Assembly: GCA_945889005.1 (NCBI GenBank)
Contig: CAMDBI010000015.1
Coordinates: 1 to 64,000 of the forward strand
Direction of reading: 5' to 3'
DNA length: 64,000 nt
Source of the DNA: Bacteroides fragilis
GTDB lineage: Bacteria; Bacteroidota; Bacteroidia; Bacteroidales; DTGW01
The notes under the pieces were generated by a model. It was not told the DNA's origin. It did no database searches and was given only the letters and a program-made list of their open reading frames with translations. Of this stretch, positions 16,652-25,238 are shown piece by piece. Position 1 is the first letter of the stretch. Each line of letters opens with the position of its first letter. A program made the position numbers and the translations under genes.

Positions 16652-17374
16652 TTAATTAATAAATTTTTTAAGTTCTTCTGGTTTTATCAATCCTTCGTAA
16701 AAAGCTTTGCCAATAACCACAGCATCGACATTGGCATCGTTGAGCTCTTCTATTTCGGCAACCGACGACACACCTCCACTTGCAATAAGCTTACAATGCG
16801 GGAAACGTTGCACAATTTCTTTGTAAAGCCCAATAGCAGAACCTTGCATCATACCATCTTTGCTTATGTCGGTACACAGAAAGTGTTTGTAGCCCGAATG
16901 TAAATAATTGTCGATAAAGAAAAACAAATCGATGGTCGAATCTTCTAACCAGCCCGAAATGCTAATTTTCTGATCTTTACTATCGGCTCCAACTATTATT
17001 TTATCGGCACCATAGCGCGCTAACCATTGGTCGACTAGCTCTTTGTTTTTAACTGCAAGACTTCCGAGTGTAACCATTTGAGCACCACATTCAAATACAA
17101 TATTTAAGTCGGTTTCGGTTTTAATACCTCCTCCAAAGTCTACAAGCAAACTGGTTTTAGAGGCTATATTTTCAAGTACTTTGTTATTGATAATACGTCC
17201 GGCCTTAGCTCCGTCTAAGTCGACCAAATGAAGACGTTTAAACCCAAAACCCTCGAAATACTTAGCTACTTCTGTCGGATTCTCGTTATAAACCTTTTGG
17301 GTATTGTAGTCTCCCTTGGTCAGACGTACACACTTTCCGTCAATCAGGTCAATAGCAGGAATAATGTTAATCAT
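16652..17374 (-). CDS. hisA: 1-(5-phosphoribosyl)-5-[(5-phosphoribosylamino)methylideneamino]imidazole-4-carboxamide isomerase
   Basis: HisA (ProFAR isomerase) of 240 residues, fourth step of histidine synthesis. The first strand has the catalytic Asp (IIPAIDLIDGKCVRL, Asp8), a central LVDFGGGIKTE phosphate loop, and SGGVSSVAEIEEL near the C-terminus. Length and fold markers are standard. It starts 3 bp after the stop of the upstream GT-C-like gene, which ties that gene to the his transcript. Confidence 0.97.
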   Translation of the reverse strand: MINIIPAIDLIDGKCVRLTKGDYNTQKVYNENPTEVAKYFEGFGFKRLHLVDLDGAKAGRIINNKVLENIASKTSLLVDFGGGIKTETDLNIVFECGAQMVTLGSLAVKNKELVDQWLARYGADKIIVGADSKDQKISISGWLEDSTIDLFFFIDNYLHSGYKHFLCTDISKDGMMQGSAIGLYKEIVQRFPHCKLIASGGVSSVAEIEELNDANVDAVVIGKAFYEGLIKPEELKKFIN

Positions 17375-17377
17375 ATT

Positions 17378-18781
17378 TTATTGTTTAATCTGGTATAAAG
17401 TTATATAAATTCGACTACTAGAAAATGTTTTTATAGCTGTATAATTTTTTTCGATCAATTCAAACTCCTGGTCTGTAAGGTTATATACATTTGAATAAAA
17501 AACATATTTGTTGAAACCATCGAAACTACTAAAGCTTCGTTTATCGCCACTCAAGTCAACATCGTCGATACTACATTCGTTCGGGAAAAAGCTTGCAGTT
17601 TTTTCAACAGCTACTCCTTGTTTGTTCATGTATTGAATGGCTTCATTTCTCAAATTAAAATAAGGTATGTGTGCCAATGAAGCATCCCAACCCTGTGCTA
17701 CTTTTTGAGGATATATCCAGAAATTTCCGGTTATCAATCCGATTAAAAGCATGAAATAAATAAGTTTTTGATATTTTTTTATATTTTCAAGAAATTTAAA
17801 AGCTATTAAAATCAGTGTAAGAAACGATGCTATAAAATATCTATGAGCAAACGAATTGGTCGACAACAGACTAACCAATGCAATGATAATCACAGAACTT
17901 ACTGTCAAAAGAAGTAATTGTTTTATTTTCAGATCATTTAACAGTGCTGTTTTTTTCAATATTATAAGAAAAATAAAACCCAACACGAAAACACGTCCAA
18001 AGTCGGCGTACCAACGAGCCAATGTGAAAATATTAAATGCAAATATTTTAACAGAAGCGAAGTGCCACAAGCTTTCCCATGGAGAGCCCGGATGTGTTTG
18101 TAACCAACCCTTTGTAGATAATCGCCAAATTACATAAACCAATGCTGGAATCGACCCAATTAAATAGGTTAAAATAACATCTCGGGTAAAAAAAGCTTTT
18201 AACTTTAATCTATTGATAAGCAAATGATTAAACAATTCAAATAGAAAAATACCTGCACACAACATCATTCCCCGAAAAGTAACTATACCTAAAAGTGCCA
18301 ATGAAATAGTTTGAAGAATTCTTTGTTTATTCAACAATGCATTGATAGCCATGAAAAAGAAAAACAATTGTATTACTTCGGGGTTTACGAGAACCAGCTG
18401 AGCAACAAGAGTTGGATCAGCTATAATTAAAGCCAAAGCAGCAATTTGATATTTAAAATCTTTTACATAATGGCTTATAAACTTATACAACTGCACCAAT
18501 AATCCAAGTACGAAGGGCAACATGAGCAAATGACTTACCCAAAGCTTATGACCAAGTATTTTCCAAATAGCAGCAAGCATAAAAGCCAGAAATGGCGGAT
18601 GTCCCGGATCGAAGGTGTCGGGCATCGAAAGTGCCAAAAAACCATTTTCAAATAAATGATTTCCCATTTTCGAAGCAAAAAGCACATTGTCCCAAAACAT
18701 ACCTTGGTTTATAGACACAACAAACAAAAGCAAAGACAATGCTCCTAGCACTATGTATATATATGGGTTTTGAATTTTCAC
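17378..18781 (-). CDS. Polytopic membrane protein, GT-C glycosyltransferase-like
   Basis: A protein of 467 residues with about ten to twelve hydrophobic segments. The first outside loop has an acidic residue (GMFWDNVLF) and a following DPGHPPFLAFMLA. This is the arrangement of GT-C enzymes of the ArnT/PMT (GT39-like) or RgtA-like group, where the acidic residue is catalytic and the donor is a lipid-linked sugar. The C-terminal about 90 residues are predicted to be outside the membrane. No specific donor or acceptor can be named. It sits inside the his operon between hisH (22 bp) and hisA (3 bp), with no obvious metabolic link. Confidence 0.65.
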   Translation of the reverse strand: MKIQNPYIYIVLGALSLLLFVVSINQGMFWDNVLFASKMGNHLFENGFLALSMPDTFDPGHPPFLAFMLAAIWKILGHKLWVSHLLMLPFVLGLLVQLYKFISHYVKDFKYQIAALALIIADPTLVAQLVLVNPEVIQLFFFFMAINALLNKQRILQTISLALLGIVTFRGMMLCAGIFLFELFNHLLINRLKLKAFFTRDVILTYLIGSIPALVYVIWRLSTKGWLQTHPGSPWESLWHFASVKIFAFNIFTLARWYADFGRVFVLGFIFLIILKKTALLNDLKIKQLLLLTVSSVIIIALVSLLSTNSFAHRYFIASFLTLILIAFKFLENIKKYQKLIYFMLLIGLITGNFWIYPQKVAQGWDASLAHIPYFNLRNEAIQYMNKQGVAVEKTASFFPNECSIDDVDLSGDKRSFSSFDGFNKYVFYSNVYNLTDQEFELIEKNYTAIKTFSSSRIYITLYQIKQ

Positions 18782-18803
18782 ATTCTCAATTTAACTCAAA
18801 AGT

Positions 18804-19385
18804 CTAGAGTTCGATAAAGTTCTTCAATATTTTTTCGCCTACACTTCCACTTTTCTCGGGGTGAAACTGTGTAGCGTAGAAGTTTGATTTGTTGAGCGAA
18901 GCACTGAACTGGTTGATATAATCTGTAGTTGCAATTGTATTTACACCCACTTCGGCATAGTAACTATGCACAAAATAAACATACTCGCCTTCGATTCCAC
19001 CCTCGAATAATTTAGTTTTACAGTCCAGAAGAGTATTCCAGCCCATGTGCGGAACTTTAAGCCGGGGTTCAAATAATCGCACACGTTCGTCGAAAATACC
19101 CAAACAATCGGTATTTCCTTCTTCCGAATGCTTACACATCAATTGAAGTCCAAGGCAAATACCCAATACAGGTTGTTTAAGCTCTTTAATTAACAGATCG
19201 AGCTTTTGAGCATTCAAAAAAGCCATTGTAGTACTCGCTTCGCCAACTCCCGGAAAAATTACCTTATCGGCATTCTTTATTGTCTCAGCATTGCTCGAAA
19301 TTTCGGCATCAAAACCTAAGCGTTTAAGCGCAAACTCAACCGATTGAATGTTTCCGGCATTGTATTTTATTATTACTATCTTCAT
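18804..19385 (-). CDS. hisH: Imidazole glycerol phosphate synthase, glutamine amidotransferase subunit HisH
   Basis: HisH of 193 residues, class I glutaminase that feeds ammonia to HisF. The triad is visible: Cys77 in PVLGICLGLQLM, and the His and Glu of YATQFHPEKSG near residue 175. The glutamine-loop sequence FPGVGEAST is present around residues 44-52. Length is normal. It lies in the his operon, between purU and the GT-C-like gene. Confidence 0.97.
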   Translation of the reverse strand: MKIVIIKYNAGNIQSVEFALKRLGFDAEISSNAETIKNADKVIFPGVGEASTTMAFLNAQKLDLLIKELKQPVLGICLGLQLMCKHSEEGNTDCLGIFDERVRLFEPRLKVPHMGWNTLLDCKTKLFEGGIEGEYVYFVHSYYAEVGVNTIATTDYINQFSASLNKSNFYATQFHPEKSGSVGEKILKNFIEL

Positions 19386-19441
19386 AAAAATAATTTGAAA
19401 ATGACAAATTATGAAGTGCGCAAATGATTTTGATTTTCAAA

Positions 19442-19470
19442 TTTACACATTTTCACACTTACACATTTGC
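19442..19470. repeat. ACACATTTTCACA-type intergenic repeat between purU and hisH
   Basis: An AT-rich spacer with repeated CACATTT and CACA units. It belongs to the same family as 24031-24064, 51260-51287 and 52501-52541. It lies directly 3' of purU, whose stop is at 19474. Confidence 0.5.
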
Positions 19471-19473
19471 TTA

Positions 19474-20334
19474 TTAATTAAAAACAACTGTTTTGTTGTT
19501 GTACACTATGGTTTTGTGTTGCAAGTGCAGCGAAATAGCTCTGGACAAAACTATTTTTTCCAAATCGCGTCCTTTCATCACCAAATTGTCAATACTGTCT
19601 TTATGACTTATGCGCGTTACATCTTGATCGATAATTGGACCTTCGTCTAAGTCGTTTGTAACGTAATGACTGGTGGCCCCAATAATCTTTACCCCCCGTT
19701 TATAAGCCGAATGGTATGGCTTTGCTCCCGGAAATGCCGGCAAAAACGAGTGGTGAATATTTATAATTTTGTTTGGATAATAATCTATAAAGTTGCCCGA
19801 CAATACCTGCATATACCGCGCCAATACGATAAAGTCAATTTTATGATCTTGTAAGAGTTTCAAATGCGTTTTTTCGGCTTCTGCTTTATTGTCAGAAGTA
19901 ACAGGAATATAATGAAATGGTATTCCAAACTTCTGGGCAACCGGCTCCAAAGTTTCATGATTACTGATAATAAGCGGTATTTCTACATTCCATTCATTAT
20001 CCATATAGCGGGCAAGTATATCGAACATACAATGTGGCATTTTTGATACCATTAATGCCATTCGATGAATATAATTGTTAAAATACAGGTCAAACTTCAT
20101 ATTGTACAATTGACCAATCTGTATCTGAAAAAAATCGGCAATTTTGTCGTTTGGAATCAGAAAATTATTCAAATCCCATTCAACCCGCATAAAAAAAACT
20201 TTTTCTTCCATATCGACATGTTGGTCGAGAAAAAGAATATTCCCCCTATTGTTGTCCAAAAATTCTGTAACTTTTGCTACAATACCCTGTTGATCTGGAC
20301 AGTGAATCAATAATATAGCTGTATTAATATTCAT
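19474..20334 (-). CDS. purU: Formyltetrahydrofolate deformylase
   Basis: PurU of 286 residues hydrolyses 10-formyl-THF to formate and THF, supplying formate to purine synthesis or balancing the folate pool. The N-terminal ACT domain (residues 1-85: LIHCPDQQGIVAKVTEFL) is the usual regulatory part. The formyltransferase-fold domain has the catalytic Asn/His/Asp in INIHHSFLPAF and SHYVTNDLDEGPIIDQD. Its presence in a his operon is unusual, but both pathways meet at AICAR, the HisF by-product that needs 10-formyl-THF. It is flanked on both sides by repeat-like spacers. Confidence 0.93.
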   Translation of the reverse strand: MNINTAILLIHCPDQQGIVAKVTEFLDNNRGNILFLDQHVDMEEKVFFMRVEWDLNNFLIPNDKIADFFQIQIGQLYNMKFDLYFNNYIHRMALMVSKMPHCMFDILARYMDNEWNVEIPLIISNHETLEPVAQKFGIPFHYIPVTSDNKAEAEKTHLKLLQDHKIDFIVLARYMQVLSGNFIDYYPNKIINIHHSFLPAFPGAKPYHSAYKRGVKIIGATSHYVTNDLDEGPIIDQDVTRISHKDSIDNLVMKGRDLEKIVLSRAISLHLQHKTIVYNNKTVVFN

Positions 20335-20406
20335 ATTATTTTAAATTCTAATATTCTGAAATTTAAAAAGTCATTACTAATTACTATTTTGACTTTTGAA
20401 TTTTAT

Positions 20407-20432
20407 CATTAGTCATTTGTCATTAGTAATTA
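20407..20432. repeat. CATTAGTAATT-type intergenic repeat between hisB and purU
   Basis: Contains CATTAGTCATTTGTCATTAG followed by TAATTA. The same units occur at 22637-22669, 25222-25238 and 59630-59660. Confidence 0.55.
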
Positions 20433-21557
20433 TAATACCCCTTTGGTACTTGGCAATTGAGAATTGAACGGATCGCGTCGAAGTGCCATTTTGAGTGATT
20501 TGGCAAATGCTTTGAAAACACCTTCAATTTTGTGATGTTCGTTATCGCCTTCAACTTTTATGTTAAGATTGCACTTTGCCGAATCGGTAAACGATTTAAA
20601 GAAATGATAAAACATTTCGGTTGGCATATCGCCAATTTTCTCGCGTTTAAACTCAGCATCCCATACAAGCCAATTGCGACCTCCAAAATCTATGGCAACC
20701 TGCGCCAAACATTCGTCCATAGGCAAACAAAATCCATAACGTTCGAGACCTGCTTTAGAACCAATGGCTTTGGCAATTGCATCGCCCAGAGCAATTGCAG
20801 TATCTTCTATTGTATGATGTTCATCTACGCTTAAGTCGCCCTGTACTTCTATTTTGAGATCAAATATGGCATGACGACCAATCTGTTCAAGCATGTGATC
20901 GAAAAAACCTAATCCTGTATTTATATGACAATCGCCTTGGCCGTCGAGGTTAATCAGAATATTGATATCGGTTTCATTGGTTTTGCGCATTACATGTACT
21001 TGTCGTTGAGAAAGAGCAATATGCGAATATATTTTTTCCCAGTCGGTTGTTACAAGGCTACATGAGCGCGACAGCTTATTATCTATTATTTCTTGGCGTT
21101 TCGTGTCATCTCCAATTAAAATACCTTTTGCCCCAAGGTTTTTAGCCAATATAATATCGGTAAGCCTGTCGCCAATTACAAAAGAATTATCAAGGTCGTA
21201 AGTGCCGTCCATGTATTTAGTAAGTAATCCGGTATTGGGTTTACGAGTAGGAAGGTTTTCTTCGGGAAACGATTTGTCTACAAGAATATTGTCAAAAACA
21301 ATTCCTTCGTTTTTAAAACAGGTAAGCATTTTCGACTGTATCGATTCAAATCGCTCGTTGGGATAGGCCTTGGTTCCCAATCCATCCTGATTAGTAACAA
21401 TCACCAACTCAAAATCGAGATTTTTCCGAATATTATATAAGATTCTGAACACCTTAGGTAGAAACTCAAGTTGATCAAGTGTATCTACCTGAAATGTAAC
21501 TGGAGGTTCTACAATTAATGTTCCATCGCGATCGATAAATAATGCTCGTTTTTTCAT
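20430..21557 (-). CDS. hisB: Bifunctional histidinol-phosphatase / imidazoleglycerol-phosphate dehydratase
   Basis: HisB fusion of 375 residues. The N-terminal HAD phosphatase (residues 1-165) has the DxD nucleophile motif [10 protein letters not shown] (Asp9, Asp11) and a GDRLTDI loop. The C-terminal dehydratase (about 185-375) has the manganese-binding motifs [17 protein letters not shown] and ending [10 protein letters not shown]. This two-domain form is known from enterobacteria and Bacteroidota. It starts 15 bp after hisC. Confidence 0.97.
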   Translation of the reverse strand: MKKRALFIDRDGTLIVEPPVTFQVDTLDQLEFLPKVFRILYNIRKNLDFELVIVTNQDGLGTKAYPNERFESIQSKMLTCFKNEGIVFDNILVDKSFPEENLPTRKPNTGLLTKYMDGTYDLDNSFVIGDRLTDIILAKNLGAKGILIGDDTKRQEIIDNKLSRSCSLVTTDWEKIYSHIALSQRQVHVMRKTNETDINILINLDGQGDCHINTGLGFFDHMLEQIGRHAIFDLKIEVQGDLSVDEHHTIEDTAIALGDAIAKAIGSKAGLERYGFCLPMDECLAQVAIDFGGRNWLVWDAEFKREKIGDMPTEMFYHFFKSFTDSAKCNLNIKVEGDNEHHKIEGVFKAFAKSLKMALRRDPFNSQLPSTKGVL

Positions 21558-21572
21558 TCTAAATGGAAATAT

Positions 21573-22604
21573 CTAATATTTTTTTAAACAATCATATAAT
21601 GCTTTATTCTCGTCGTCAGTACCTACAGTAATTCGAAGGCAGCCAGAACAGAGGCTTATATTGTTTCTATTTCGTACAATTATTTTATTTACGACCAAAT
21701 AATCGTACACTTTATTTGGTTCGTCAACTTTTGCCAGAAAAAAATTGGCATCCGAATTGTAAACTTTCTTAACCAATGGCAATGAATTTAAATCGTTCAT
21801 AAGCCCCGAACGGTTATTGTTGATTTGCTCAACCCATTGTTCTTTTTTACCAACCAGATTTAATGCCTCATATACATATTCTTGTGTAAGTTGGTTAATG
21901 TTATAGGGGTATTTGATCTTGTTAAAAACCGAAACTATTTCTTTGTGGGCAAAAGCCATTCCTAGTCGCACAGCTGCCAATCCCCATGCCTTTGATAGCG
22001 TATGCAAAATAACAATATTAGGATATTGAGGCAATTCATCGACAAAACTTTGGGTATCGGCAAAATCGATATAAGCCTCATCAATTACTACAATTCCATT
22101 AAAGCCATTAAGTATTTTATATATTTCATTTCTATCCAAAAGATTACCACTTGGATTGTTTGGCGAACAAAGAAATATTATTTTGGTCTTGCTGTCGCAG
22201 GCCTGCAATACACTCAATGCATCGAGTGTAAAATCGTTGTTGAGCTTTACTTTGCGGTATTCGACATTATTGATATCGGCAGCAACCACATACATACCAT
22301 AAGTAGGGTCGATGGCAACAATATTATCGACCCCAGGGTCGCAAAATGCACGAATAACTATATCGATAGGTTCATCGCTACCATTACCCAAAAAAATATT
22401 TTCAAACGAAACTCCTTTCAACTCCGAAATTCGACCTTTAAGCTTTCTTTGAAGTGGATCGGGGTAGCGATTGTACTTTTCGCGATACGGATTTTCGTTG
22501 GCATCGAGAAATACAGCCTCTCCTCCTTGATACTCGTCGCGAGCACTCGAATATGGCTTCAGTTCAAGTATGTTTTTTCGAAGTAATTTTTTAAAATTTT
22601 CCAT
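21573..22604 (-). CDS. hisC: Histidinol-phosphate aminotransferase
   Basis: A PLP-dependent class I/II aminotransferase of 343 residues converting imidazole acetol phosphate to histidinol phosphate. The PLP lysine is Lys205 in LSKAWGLAAVRLG. FLCSPNNPSGN and VVIDEAYIDF supply the cofactor-binding Asn, Asp and Tyr. The N-terminal motif LDANENPY is typical of HisC. It is preceded by a 60-bp spacer made mostly of the CATTAGTAATT repeat. Confidence 0.96.
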   Translation of the reverse strand: MENFKKLLRKNILELKPYSSARDEYQGGEAVFLDANENPYREKYNRYPDPLQRKLKGRISELKGVSFENIFLGNGSDEPIDIVIRAFCDPGVDNIVAIDPTYGMYVVAADINNVEYRKVKLNNDFTLDALSVLQACDSKTKIIFLCSPNNPSGNLLDRNEIYKILNGFNGIVVIDEAYIDFADTQSFVDELPQYPNIVILHTLSKAWGLAAVRLGMAFAHKEIVSVFNKIKYPYNINQLTQEYVYEALNLVGKKEQWVEQINNNRSGLMNDLNSLPLVKKVYNSDANFFLAKVDEPNKVYDYLVVNKIIVRNRNNISLCSGCLRITVGTDDENKALYDCLKKY

Positions 22605-22636
22605 CTTCTTACTTAAAAATCAACTAATCATCTTTT

Positions 22637-22669
22637 CATTAGTAATTAGTCATTTGTCATTAGTAATTA
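22637..22669. repeat. CATTAGTAATT-type intergenic repeat between hisD and hisC
   Basis: Two copies of CATTAGTAATTA flank GTCATTTGT. It closely matches 59630-59660, some 37 kb away, and 20407-20432. It fills the gap between two his genes up to the hisD stop at 22667. Confidence 0.6.
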
Positions 22670-23953
22670 CTTAAGTATTTTCTTTAATCTCAACGTCACA
22701 GCATTTTTATGTCCATGCAGGGCTTCCAGTTCGGCCATTTCTTCGATTGCAGGTCCAATATTAAAAAGACCGTATTCACTAATTTGCTGAAAAGTAACTT
22801 TTTTGACAAAGCTATCGAGGTTTAGACCGCTATATACTCGGGCATTGCCATTGGTAGGCAATGTATGATTTGTTCCCGATGCATAATCGCCTGCACTTTC
22901 GGGAGTAAGATGACCCAAGAAAACAGATCCGGCATTTATTACTTTATCGCCAAACCTTTCTGGATTGTCGGTTGCAATAATCAAATGCTCTGGTGCATAA
23001 TTGTTCATCAATGCCATCAATTCATTTTCATCTTTTAAAATAATGGCTTTGCTATTATTAAGTGCTTCTTTGGCAATATCTTTACGTGGCAACTCTTCGA
23101 GTTGCTTATTCAATGCATTTAGTACTGGGTTTATAATATTCTCGTCGGTAGTAACAAGCATAACCTGGCTATCGATACCATGTTCGGCTTGTGCAAGAAG
23201 GTCTGCAGCAACATAATCGGGATTACTTGTTTTATCGGCAATAACGGCAACTTCCGAAGGCCCCGCAGGCATATCGATTACAACACCTTGGCGGCTTACC
23301 ATTTGCTTGGCGCAGGTTACATATTGGTTTCCGGGTCCAAATATTTTATAAACACCCGGTATAGTTTCTGTACCATATGCCATAGCTGCTATAGCTTGCA
23401 CACCACCTACTTTATATATTTTGGTAACACCCGAAATTGATGCTGTGTAGAGAATTGCTGGGTTCACTTTTCCACCTGTTCTAGGAGGCGAACAAAGTAC
23501 AATTTCTTTACAGCCTGCAATGGCTGCAGGTACTGCCAACATTAATACTGTTGAAAAAAGCGGTGCCGTACCTCCAGGAATGTAGAGCCCAACTTTCTCA
23601 ATAGGTGTAGCTTTTTGCCAACATTTAACACCTGGAGTTGTCTCTAAAGGCCTACAATTGCATTGTTGATATTTGTGAAACCTCTCAACGTTCGATTTAG
23701 CTAGCTTAATAGCTTTTTTAAGAGACTCAGGTACAAGCTTAGTTGCTTCTTCAATCTCTTCCCTTGACACTAATAGGTTTTCGATCTGAACTTGATCAAA
23801 TTTCTCCGAATATTTTTTTACAGCCCGATCGCCATTTTGCTTAACATCATTCAAAATTTCTCCTACTACCGACTCAAGGTTTTTAATCTCAAAAACAGGA
23901 CGTTTTAAAATCTCTGCCCATATCGAAGGGCTAGGGTATTTAATTGTTTCCAT
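22667..23953 (-). CDS. hisD: Histidinol dehydrogenase
   Basis: HisD of 428 residues oxidises histidinol to histidine in two NAD-dependent steps. Visible are [14 protein letters not shown], the nucleotide-binding [21 protein letters not shown], the zinc ligands in AEHGIDSQV, and the catalytic YAPEHL block. The frame is open 28 codons upstream, but that extension (ending FSHYHIYF) is translated AT-rich spacer. [10 protein letters not shown] at 23953 gives the family-standard start. It lies 110 bp downstream of hisG across a repeat-rich spacer. Confidence 0.97.
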   Translation of the reverse strand: METIKYPSPSIWAEILKRPVFEIKNLESVVGEILNDVKQNGDRAVKKYSEKFDQVQIENLLVSREEIEEATKLVPESLKKAIKLAKSNVERFHKYQQCNCRPLETTPGVKCWQKATPIEKVGLYIPGGTAPLFSTVLMLAVPAAIAGCKEIVLCSPPRTGGKVNPAILYTASISGVTKIYKVGGVQAIAAMAYGTETIPGVYKIFGPGNQYVTCAKQMVSRQGVVIDMPAGPSEVAVIADKTSNPDYVAADLLAQAEHGIDSQVMLVTTDENIINPVLNALNKQLEELPRKDIAKEALNNSKAIILKDENELMALMNNYAPEHLIIATDNPERFGDKVINAGSVFLGHLTPESAGDYASGTNHTLPTNGNARVYSGLNLDSFVKKVTFQQISEYGLFNIGPAIEEMAELEALHGHKNAVTLRLKKILK

Positions 23954-24064
23954 AAAATAAATGTGATAATGTGAAAATATGCAAATATGCAAATATGAAA
24001 ATGTAAAAATATGGAAATAAGGACTTTGAATTTGCACATTTCCACATTTGTCATTCTCACATTT
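23954..24064. repeat. Repeat-rich spacer between hisG and hisD
   Basis: Contains several ATGCAAATATGCAAATATG-like units, then at 24031-24064 a 34-bp unit beginning TTTGCACATTTCCACATTTG. That unit matches 52501-52534 in the ABC operon with only two differences. Confidence 0.65.
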
Positions 24065-24920
24065 AAATAATCATTTTTTCAATAGGAATAACTAGTATTC
24101 CTTCTGCACCGGCTGCTTGAAGCTTGTCGATCACTTGCCAAAAGTCTTTTTCGCTTACAACCGAGTGTAACGAACTCCATCCTTCGCGTGCCAAAGGTAC
24201 AATAGACGGGCTTTTCATGCCCGGAATTACTTTAATAATATCGTTAACCTTATCGTTTGGGGCATTCAGTAGTATATATTTGTTCTTTTTCCCTTTCTGT
24301 ACGGCACGAAAACGAAACAAAATATCGTTCATAAGATCTTTCTTAGCCTTCGAAATATTTTTATGAGCAATCATGGCAGCTTCAGAGTGAAGAACAACTT
24401 CTACTTCTTTAAGATTGTTGCTAAACAATGTACTTCCCGAGCTCACAATATCAAATATCGAATCGGCAAGCCCAATTCCGGGTGCTATTTCTACCGAACC
24501 ACTAATCTCATGTATTTCGGCCTTTACATTGTTTTCTTTCAGAAATTTTTCGAGAATAATTGGGTAACTGGTTGCTATTTTCTTTCCATTGAAATAGCCA
24601 ACACCATTGTATTCCTCCGTTTTAGGAATGGCAAGTGATATACGACACCTGCCAAATCCAAGTTTTTCGACAATATCTACAGGTTTGCTTTTCTCAAAAA
24701 CCACATTTTCGCCAACTATACCGGCATCGGCAACACCATCGGCAACATACTGAGGTATATCGTCGTCGCGAAGAAATAATATTTCTAAGGGAAAATCGGG
24801 AGAACTTGCAATTAATCTGCCACTTCCGGCATTAATACTTATTCCACATTCTGCAAATAGTGCTTGCGATTTTTCACTCAAACGCCCCGATTTCTGAATT
24901 GCAATTTTTAATTTTTCCAT
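24063..24920 (-). CDS. hisG: ATP phosphoribosyltransferase, long form
   Basis: HisG catalyses the committed step, joining ATP and PRPP. At 285 residues it is the long form with a C-terminal ACT-like regulatory domain (about residues 210-285), so it should not need HisZ and should be inhibited by histidine. The N-terminal IAIQKSGRLSEKS and the PRPP loop region IFDIVSSGSTLFSNN are present. It is the first structural gene of the operon. The hisL leader peptide and an attenuator precede it by 21 bp. Confidence 0.97.
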   Translation of the reverse strand: MEKLKIAIQKSGRLSEKSQALFAECGISINAGSGRLIASSPDFPLEILFLRDDDIPQYVADGVADAGIVGENVVFEKSKPVDIVEKLGFGRCRISLAIPKTEEYNGVGYFNGKKIATSYPIILEKFLKENNVKAEIHEISGSVEIAPGIGLADSIFDIVSSGSTLFSNNLKEVEVVLHSEAAMIAHKNISKAKKDLMNDILFRFRAVQKGKKNKYILLNAPNDKVNDIIKVIPGMKSPSIVPLAREGWSSLHSVVSEKDFWQVIDKLQAAGAEGILVIPIEKMII

Positions 24921-24941
24921 TAAATCTGTTACTTTTAAACG

Positions 24942-24972
24942 AAAAAAGGTCTGCAGAAAGCTGCAAACCTTT
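24942..24972 (-). terminator. Transcription attenuator of the his operon
   Basis: Reading the minus strand, AAAGGTTTGCAG and CTGCAGACCTTT form a 12-bp stem (one G-T pair) with the 4-nt loop CTTT, followed directly by a run of T. It lies between the hisL stop (25026) and the hisG start (24920). This is the position and form of an attenuator terminator. A competing antiterminator was not identified with certainty. Confidence 0.88.
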
Positions 24973-25025
24973 GACCGATATATTATTAATATTCGATTTT
25001 ATTTACATTTTTCAACATATACCCA

Positions 25026-25061
25026 TTAAGGCAACAATCGTCCATGATGGTGATGATGCAT
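25026..25061 (-). CDS. hisL: his operon leader peptide
   Basis: An 11-residue open frame, Met followed by five His and then GRLLP, with a TAA stop. Five consecutive histidine codons upstream of a terminator and hisG are the mark of ribosome-mediated attenuation. When charged tRNA-His is scarce, the ribosome stalls on these codons and the downstream terminator is avoided. The stop codon is 53 nt before the terminator stem. No Shine-Dalgarno sequence is seen, as is common in this phylum. Confidence 0.88.
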   Translation of the reverse strand: MHHHHHGRLLP

Positions 25062-25118
25062 TGGAATAGATAGGATATGTGTTGTTTGTTTATTCATTTT
25101 ACAAATTTCCTTGTTTGG

Positions 25119-25126
25119 CAAAAATA
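25119..25126 (-). promoter_or_regulatory. Candidate -7 element of the his operon promoter
   Basis: The minus strand reads TATTTTTG, a perfect TAnnTTTG, about 58 bp upstream of the hisL start. No good TTTG was found 19 nt further upstream, so the -33 part is weak or absent. Confidence 0.45.
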
Positions 25127-25221
25127 ATAAAAAAAATTAATTTGAAAATGCCAAATGTGAAAATTGAATATGTAAATTCAATTGTTCGTTAAAAATATTA
25201 TTTCCTCATTTGAAATCTGCA

Positions 25222-25238
25222 CATTAGTCATTAGTTAT
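25222..25238. repeat. CATTAGTCATTAGTTAT repeat at the 3' end of cysE
   Basis: A short member of the CATTAGTAATT spacer family. It overlaps the cysE stop codon. Confidence 0.45.

Noticed and set aside
22002..22586. 194-codon plus-strand open frame inside hisC
   Set aside because: Its length is due to the codon pattern of hisC on the other strand. The translation is low in complexity and has no domain.
23954..24037. Longer start for hisD
   Set aside because: The extra 28 residues are translated intergenic repeat. The standard HisD start is at 23953.
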